Source: Vicinamibacterales bacterium (GTDB lineage Bacteria > Acidobacteriota > Vicinamibacteria > Vicinamibacterales > 2-12-FULL-66-21). Taken from it: DNA of 64,000 bases. The notes under the pieces are model-generated. The model was not told the origin of the DNA and searched no databases. It was given only the letters and a program-made list of their open reading frames with translations. Where the stretch lies: assembly GCA_036496585.1 (NCBI GenBank), contig DASXLB010000056.1, positions 1 to 64,000 of the forward strand. The letters are read 5' to 3'. The translations under genes and the position numbers were made by a program. Of the stretch, positions 59,635 to 64,000 are shown one piece after another; positions within the stretch are counted from its first letter, which is position 1; every line of letters begins with the position of its first letter.

Positions 59635-60809
59635 CGGCGCCCCGTGCGACCTTTCAAGGCTACCGGCGCCCCGACGGCCGCGTCGGCGTCCGGAACCATC
59701 TGCTGGTCGTGCCGACCGTGATCTGTTCGTCGGTGGTGGCCGACCGCGTCGCCGCGTCGGTCGCGCCGGTCGGTACGTCGCTGCCGCACACCGCCGGCTG
59801 CGGCCAGCTGGGCCCCGACCTGCTGACGACGCATGGCACGCTGGCGGCCTACTGCGCGCACCCGAACGTCGGCGCCGTCATCGTGATGGCGCTCGGCTGC
59901 GAGCAGGTGGTCGCGCAGCACCTGGCGGAGACCGCGCGCCGGGCCGGCAAGCCGGTGCAGGTGATCGCGATTCAGCACGAAGGGGGCACCGTGCGCGCCA
60001 CCGAGCGCGGCATAGCGGCGGCGCGGCAGATGGTCGACGATCTGGCGCGCGCGCCACGAGAGACGTGCGATCTCACGGAGCTCATCCTGTCGGTGAAGTG
60101 CGGGGGCTCGGACTACACCTCTGGCCTCGCGTCGAACCCGGCGCTGGGGCGCGTCGCGGATCGGCTCGTCGATCTCGGCGGCGCGGTGGTGCTCGGCGAG
60201 ATCGCCGAAATCATGGGCGCCGAGGATCTGCTGGCGGCCCGCGCCGTGACGCCCGACACCGGCGCTCGCCTGTTGCGGGTCGTCAACCGCGTCGAATCGG
60301 AGGCGATGTCGCTCGGTCTCGATATCCGCGGCACGCAGCCGGCGCCGGGCAACATCCGCGGCGGGCTGACGACGATCGAGGAGAAATCGCTCGGCGCGAC
60401 CCACAAGGGGGGTGAGCACGCACCGCTCACCGACGTCGTCGGCTACTCGGCGCGGATCACCGAGAAGGGGCTGACGGTGATGGACACGCCCGGCCTCGAC
60501 GTCGAGGCGGTGACCGGCATGGTCGGCGGCGGCGCGCAGGTGGTCGTGTTCACGACCGGGCTTGGCACGCCGACGGGGAATCCGATCGCGCCGGTGATCA
60601 AGATCACCGGTAACGCGCGCACGGCCGTGTCGATGGCCGACAACATCGACCTCGACGTGAGCGGCGTCCTCGACGATCGCGAAACACTGGATCAGGCCGC
60701 GTCGCGCCTGTTCGACAGGCTGCTGGCGGTCTGTGCCGGCGACGCCACGGCGACCGAGCGCCTCGGGTTCCGGGAGTTCGCGATCTACCGCCGCAACCCG
60801 ACCATCTGA
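59631..60809 (+). CDS. Altronate dehydratase large subunit (UxaA C-terminal type)
   Basis: 392 aa of the UxaA/GarD catalytic family: GYRRPDGRVGVRNHLLVVP, HTAGCGQLGPD, ALGCEQVV, LSVKCGGSDYTSGLASNPA and a late GLGTPTGNPIAPVIKI. The conserved Cys residues in TAGCG, LGCE and KCGGSD probably bind the iron or metal centre. It works with the small subunit encoded just upstream. The product, KDG, would be handled by the kinase and aldolase encoded at 46.5-48.2 kb. Confidence 0.88.
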   Translation: MTAPRATFQGYRRPDGRVGVRNHLLVVPTVICSSVVADRVAASVAPVGTSLPHTAGCGQLGPDLLTTHGTLAAYCAHPNVGAVIVMALGCEQVVAQHLAETARRAGKPVQVIAIQHEGGTVRATERGIAAARQMVDDLARAPRETCDLTELILSVKCGGSDYTSGLASNPALGRVADRLVDLGGAVVLGEIAEIMGAEDLLAARAVTPDTGARLLRVVNRVESEAMSLGLDIRGTQPAPGNIRGGLTTIEEKSLGATHKGGEHAPLTDVVGYSARITEKGLTVMDTPGLDVEAVTGMVGGGAQVVVFTTGLGTPTGNPIAPVIKITGNARTAVSMADNIDLDVSGVLDDRETLDQAASRLFDRLLAVCAGDATATERLGFREFAIYRRNPTI

Positions 60810-60824
60810 AGGAGAGGTTCCCGC

Positions 60825-62171
60825 GTGGCGTCCGCATCGACGACGACGGAAGCGCCGGCCCCCGGCGCCGGCAGGTGGCGGTGGGGCGTCTGCGCGCTGC
60901 TGTTCCTGGCGACGACGGTCAACTACGTCGATCGACAGGTGATCGCGCTGCTGAAGCCGACGCTCCAGCACGACCTCGGGTGGACCGAGATCGACTACGC
61001 CGACATCGTCTTCGCCTTCCAGGGCGCCTACGCGATTGGCCTGCTGGTCGCCGGCCGGATCATCGATCGCATCGGCACCAAACTCGGGTTCTCGCTCGCG
61101 CTGCTCGTCTGGAGCGCTGCGGCGATTGCGCATGCGTGGGCGATCGCGATCGGCGGCTACACGGCGCCGCTGCTGGCGCTGGCCGGCCTCACGTATTCAG
61201 GCTCGGTCGCGGGTTTCATCGCGGTGCGCTTTCTCTTGGGGCTTGGCGAAGGCGGAAATTTCCCAGCGGCGATCAAGACCGTCGCGGAGTGGTTCCCGAA
61301 GAAGGAGCGCGCGCTGGCGACCGGGATCTTCAATTCCGGCACCAATGTCGGCGCGTTGCTGGCGCCGCTCGCCGTGCCGTGGCTGACGCTGCGCTACGGA
61401 TGGCCGGGCGCGTTCGTCGCGACCGGCGCCATCGGCCTCGCGTGGCTGGCGCTCTGGTGGCCGCTCTACGCGCCGGCGGCGCGCCATCCTCGGGTGACGC
61501 CGCAGGAACTCGCCTACATTCAGAGCGACCCGCCGGACCCACCCGTGCGAGTGCCGTGGCTGAAGCTGATTCCGCACCGGCAGACGTGGGCTGTCGCGGC
61601 CGCCAAAGGGCTCACCGATCCGATCTGGTGGCTCTATCTCTTCTGGATTCCCGACTTCCTGTTCAAGCGGTACGGCATCGACCTGAAGTCGCTGGCCTTG
61701 CCGGTGATCGTCATCTATCAGCTGGCGACGGTCGGCAGCGTCGGCGGCGGCTGGTTCTCGTCGGCGCTGATGCGCCGGGGCTGGACGCTGAACGGCGCGC
61801 GCAAGTCGGCGATGCTGACGTGCGCGATCGCGGTCGTGCCGATCGCGTTCGCGGCGCGCGCCGGCAGCGTGTGGACCGCGGTGATCCTGATCGGCGTGGC
61901 CGCCGCCGCGCATCAGGGATGGTCGGCGAACGTGTTCACGCTCGCCTCGGACATGTTCCCGCGCCACGCCGTCGGCTCGGTGGTCGGGTTCGCCGGCATG
62001 TGGGGCGCGCTCGGCGGCATGGTCATCGCCAAGGTGACCGGGTATATTCTGCAGACGACCGGCAGCTATGTACCGGTGTTCATGATTGCGGCGTCGGCGT
62101 ACCTCGTCGCGATCGCGGTCGTGCACGTCCTCGCGCCGAGGCTCGAGCCGGCACAGCTGGATCAGGCATGA
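60825..62171 (+). CDS. MFS transporter, hexuronate (ExuT)-type
   Basis: 448 aa with twelve predicted helices of the anion:cation symporter family. VNYVDRQVIALLKPTLQHDLG is the characteristic first loop. GLGEGGNFPAAIKTVAEWFP is the family signature, and KERALATGIFNSGTNVGALL follows. Close relatives import galacturonate and glucuronate with protons. It is preceded by AAGGAGAGG and starts at GTG 60825. It overlaps the LarA-like gene by ATGA. Together with the dehydratase genes it forms a single uronate operon. Confidence 0.9.
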   Translation: MASASTTTEAPAPGAGRWRWGVCALLFLATTVNYVDRQVIALLKPTLQHDLGWTEIDYADIVFAFQGAYAIGLLVAGRIIDRIGTKLGFSLALLVWSAAAIAHAWAIAIGGYTAPLLALAGLTYSGSVAGFIAVRFLLGLGEGGNFPAAIKTVAEWFPKKERALATGIFNSGTNVGALLAPLAVPWLTLRYGWPGAFVATGAIGLAWLALWWPLYAPAARHPRVTPQELAYIQSDPPDPPVRVPWLKLIPHRQTWAVAAAKGLTDPIWWLYLFWIPDFLFKRYGIDLKSLALPVIVIYQLATVGSVGGGWFSSALMRRGWTLNGARKSAMLTCAIAVVPIAFAARAGSVWTAVILIGVAAAAHQGWSANVFTLASDMFPRHAVGSVVGFAGMWGALGGMVIAKVTGYILQTTGSYVPVFMIAASAYLVAIAVVHVLAPRLEPAQLDQA

Positions 62172-63436
62172 CGACAGGCGTTCTGCAATCCGCTTCGTCC
62201 GTCCGCATCCTCTCGACCGAGGAGATGCGGGCGATCGTCCGCGAGGCGCTCTCCGGGGTCCGCCCGGGAACGCGCGTGCTTGCCGTCATACCGGACAAAA
62301 CGCGCGACGACAGTACAGATCTTCTCTTCCCCATGGTGTCGCAGGAGCTGCAGGCGCGAGGCGCGGGATCGTTCGACGCGCTGGTGGCGCAGGGGACCCA
62401 TCCGCCGATGACCGGCGGGGAAAAGCGGGCCAAGATCGGCTTCGGCACGGCGGAGCTGCCGCTCCTCGGCGAAGTCTTCGATCATCACTGGGATGATCCG
62501 TCGCAGTTGACGACCCTCGGGACGCTCAGCGCCGACGAGGTGTCGTGTCTCACTGATGGCCTGATGCGCGAGGAGGTGCCGATCCAGCTCAATCGCCTGC
62601 TGGCGCCGGGCGCCTACGATCTGATTCTCGTGATCGGGGCGGTCGTGCCGCACGAGGTCGCCGGATTCGCGGGCGGGGCGAAGTACTTTTTCCCTGGCGT
62701 CGCCGGCCCGGCGCTGACCCACCTGACGCATTGGCTCGGCGCGCTCGCCACGATCGAACACGTCATCGGACGCGTCGAGACTCCGACGCGGCGCGTGATC
62801 GAGGCCGCGGCCGATCGGGTGTCGACCCCCGTCATCGGACTCACGTCGGTGGTGACGCGTGTCGACGGAGCGCTGCGCACGCATGGGCTGTTTGCCGGAT
62901 CGCTGCGCGACACGGTCCGCCAGGCCGCGGCGGTCAGCACGCAGGTCCACATCCGGTATACGGGACGCCGCTATCGCCGCGTGCTCGCCCTCCTCGACGA
63001 GCACTACGACGAGATGTGGGTTGCCGGCAAGGCGAGCTACAAGCTTGGCGGGATCATCGAATCGGGCGGCGAGCTCGTCATCTACGCACCGCACCTGACC
63101 GCCATTTCGACGACGCACGGACGGCTGATCGAGAAGTACGGCTACGCGCCGCTCGAGCAGGTGCAGGACATGCTGGCGGGTTCCGACGAGCTGCGCGCCA
63201 ACCTCTGCGTCGCGGCGCACCTGGCGCACGTCAGTTACGGCAGCCGCGTCGCCACCGACGGGGTCATCGTCCCGCGGTACCGGATTACCCTGGCGTCGGC
63301 GATCCCGGAGGACGTCTGCCGGCGCGTCCGCCTGGGGTATGCGCCGGTCGCGTCGATCGACGTCGCCGCGGGCCGCCTCGATCCCGACACCCTGGTGGTC
63401 GAAAACGCCGGGCGCGACCTGTATCTCGTCGCCTGA
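62168..63436 (+). CDS. LarA-like (DUF2088) nickel-pincer racemase-family protein
   Basis: 422 aa. The N-terminal domain contains AVIPDKTRDD (DxTR-like binding loop) and AQGTHPPM (catalytic-type His78). The C-terminal part of the core has HEVAGFAGGAKYFFPGVAG, matching the LarA segment whose Lys holds the pyridinium-nickel cofactor. A 2-hydroxyacid or sugar-acid racemase or epimerase is likely. Given the operon, an epimerase acting on uronate or aldonate is the best guess. The LarB/C/E cofactor-synthesis genes are not in the window. Confidence 0.82.
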   Translation: MTTGVLQSASSVRILSTEEMRAIVREALSGVRPGTRVLAVIPDKTRDDSTDLLFPMVSQELQARGAGSFDALVAQGTHPPMTGGEKRAKIGFGTAELPLLGEVFDHHWDDPSQLTTLGTLSADEVSCLTDGLMREEVPIQLNRLLAPGAYDLILVIGAVVPHEVAGFAGGAKYFFPGVAGPALTHLTHWLGALATIEHVIGRVETPTRRVIEAAADRVSTPVIGLTSVVTRVDGALRTHGLFAGSLRDTVRQAAAVSTQVHIRYTGRRYRRVLALLDEHYDEMWVAGKASYKLGGIIESGGELVIYAPHLTAISTTHGRLIEKYGYAPLEQVQDMLAGSDELRANLCVAAHLAHVSYGSRVATDGVIVPRYRITLASAIPEDVCRRVRLGYAPVASIDVAAGRLDPDTLVVENAGRDLYLVA

Positions 63437-63471
63437 CGCGGCTGGCCGCCCTCCCCATCCTGGCTGGTGAC

Positions 63472-64000
63472 ATGCGAAGTGCATTGATCGTGGGCGCCGG
63501 CATCGGCGGGCTCGCGGCGGCGATCGCGCTGCGGCACGCCGACTGGGAGGTCCAGATCGTCGAGCAGGCGGCGACGCCGCGCGAACTGGGCTTCGCATTG
63601 GCACTTGCGCCCAACGCGCTCGCGGCACTCGACGAGCTCGGCCTGCGCCACGTCGTCGTGCCGCGCGGCGTCGAGGTGAAGACGCTCGAGGTGCGCCGCG
63701 CCGATGGGCGCCTGCTCAAGCGGATCGTCATGTCGGGCGCCGCCGTGCAGTCCGTCGTCCTCTTGCGCCCCGCGCTGCACGGGGCACTCCTGGAGGCGGT
63801 CGGCCCCGGCGTCCTCCAGCCAGGTTGTCGCGTGACAGGCGTCGAATCCGGGTCTTCGGCAGCGGTGGTGACGGCCGACAATCAGGACCTCTCCCGGCGC
63901 ACGCCAGCCGATGTTGTCGTCGGAGCTGACGGAGTGGGGTCGGTCGTGCGACGGGCGCTCCATCCCGGCGAGCCGCCGCCGCGGCCTTCCGGCTACCATG
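63472..64000 (+). CDS. FAD-dependent monooxygenase, 3' part outside window
   Basis: The first 176 codons are present. LIVGAGIGGLAAAIALRHAD is the FAD-binding Rossmann motif with the class A monooxygenase spacing. GFALALAPNALAALDELGL and a second FAD segment ADVVVGADGVGSVVRRAL (DG motif) follow. This fits PHBH/salicylate-hydroxylase-like aromatic or antibiotic-modifying oxygenases. The substrate region lies outside the window. ATG 63472 has only a weak ribosome site (GGTGA). Confidence 0.85.
   Translation, partial: MRSALIVGAGIGGLAAAIALRHADWEVQIVEQAATPRELGFALALAPNALAALDELGLRHVVVPRGVEVKTLEVRRADGRLLKRIVMSGAAVQSVVLLRPALHGALLEAVGPGVLQPGCRVTGVESGSSAAVVTADNQDLSRRTPADVVVGADGVGSVVRRALHPGEPPPRPSGYH

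Noticed and set aside
58074-61133. A 1,019-codon open frame on the minus strand across the GH2, GntR and UxaA genes
   Set aside because: It is antisense to four well-supported genes, has the Arg/Ala/Gly-rich random composition of high-GC antisense frames and shows no domain. Similar long antisense frames at 9264-11708 and 6987-9017 were dismissed for the same reason.

Overview
The window is GC-rich and gene-dense. It very probably comes from an Acidobacteriota chromosome, most likely a Vicinamibacteria-type (subdivision 6) lineage. This rests on three duplicated-orphan-permease (ADOP) MacB/FtsX proteins, a PadR regulator, a Ser/Thr kinase with a beta-propeller tail, several Tat-exported sugar enzymes, and SppA/TonB/DUF2264/S10 proteins. 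The taxon is an inference from gene content; no rRNA is present. Many operon heads carry a TANNNT hexamer only 4-10 nt before the start codon, which suggests leaderless transcripts.

Layout. 1-3.8 kb: an ADOP permease, a ribbon-helix-helix protein with a three-repeat operator, a frameshifted small partner, and an integrase remnant next to tRNA-Leu(CAG). 3.9-7.2 kb: TonB-like protein, ABM monooxygenase, DoxX-like membrane protein, Tat-exported enolase-superfamily enzyme. 7.3-13.4 kb: a tightly coupled seven-gene corrinoid methyltransferase operon (UroD-like methyltransferase, corrinoid protein, small protein, ferredoxin/ASKHA reactivase, MetH-activation-like protein, homocysteine methyltransferase, unknown small protein). 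It resembles a dismantled methionine synthase fed by an unknown non-folate methyl donor. 13.4-22.5 kb: kinase, SDR, cupredoxin, ABC ATPase, S10 peptidase, two FAD amine oxidases. 22.6-26.9 kb: succinate dehydrogenase operon with repeat-filled spacers. 26.9-28.3 kb: sulfatase.

28.4-38.6 kb: an ADOP gene split by a 7,547-bp element (30057-37603). A perfect 14-bp inverted repeat bounds the element, and the two gene halves rejoin in frame when it is removed. It carries two Tn554-like tyrosine recombinases (the second with two frameshifts), VOC and hypothetical cargo, an ArdC antirestriction gene behind a long hairpin that pairs with its Shine-Dalgarno site, and a PadR/membrane-protein pair.

38.7-46.5 kb: beta-propeller protein, DUF2264 protein, MazF-like remnant, TlpA-like thioredoxin, a third ADOP, a beta-lactamase fragment and SppA. 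46.5-63.4 kb is largely uronate and carbohydrate catabolism: KDG kinase, KDPG aldolase, IolB/KduI isomerase, GH28 polygalacturonase, FGGY kinase, Tat-exported Gfo/Idh/MocA oxidoreductase, a cytochrome c/PQQ dehydrogenase/GH2 cassette, and a GntR-headed set with altronate dehydratase (two subunits), a hexuronate-type MFS importer and a LarA-like protein. Together these fit pectin or uronate polymer cleavage, import, dehydration to 2-keto-3-deoxygluconate, then phosphorylation and aldol cleavage. An FAD monooxygenase gene runs off the right edge.
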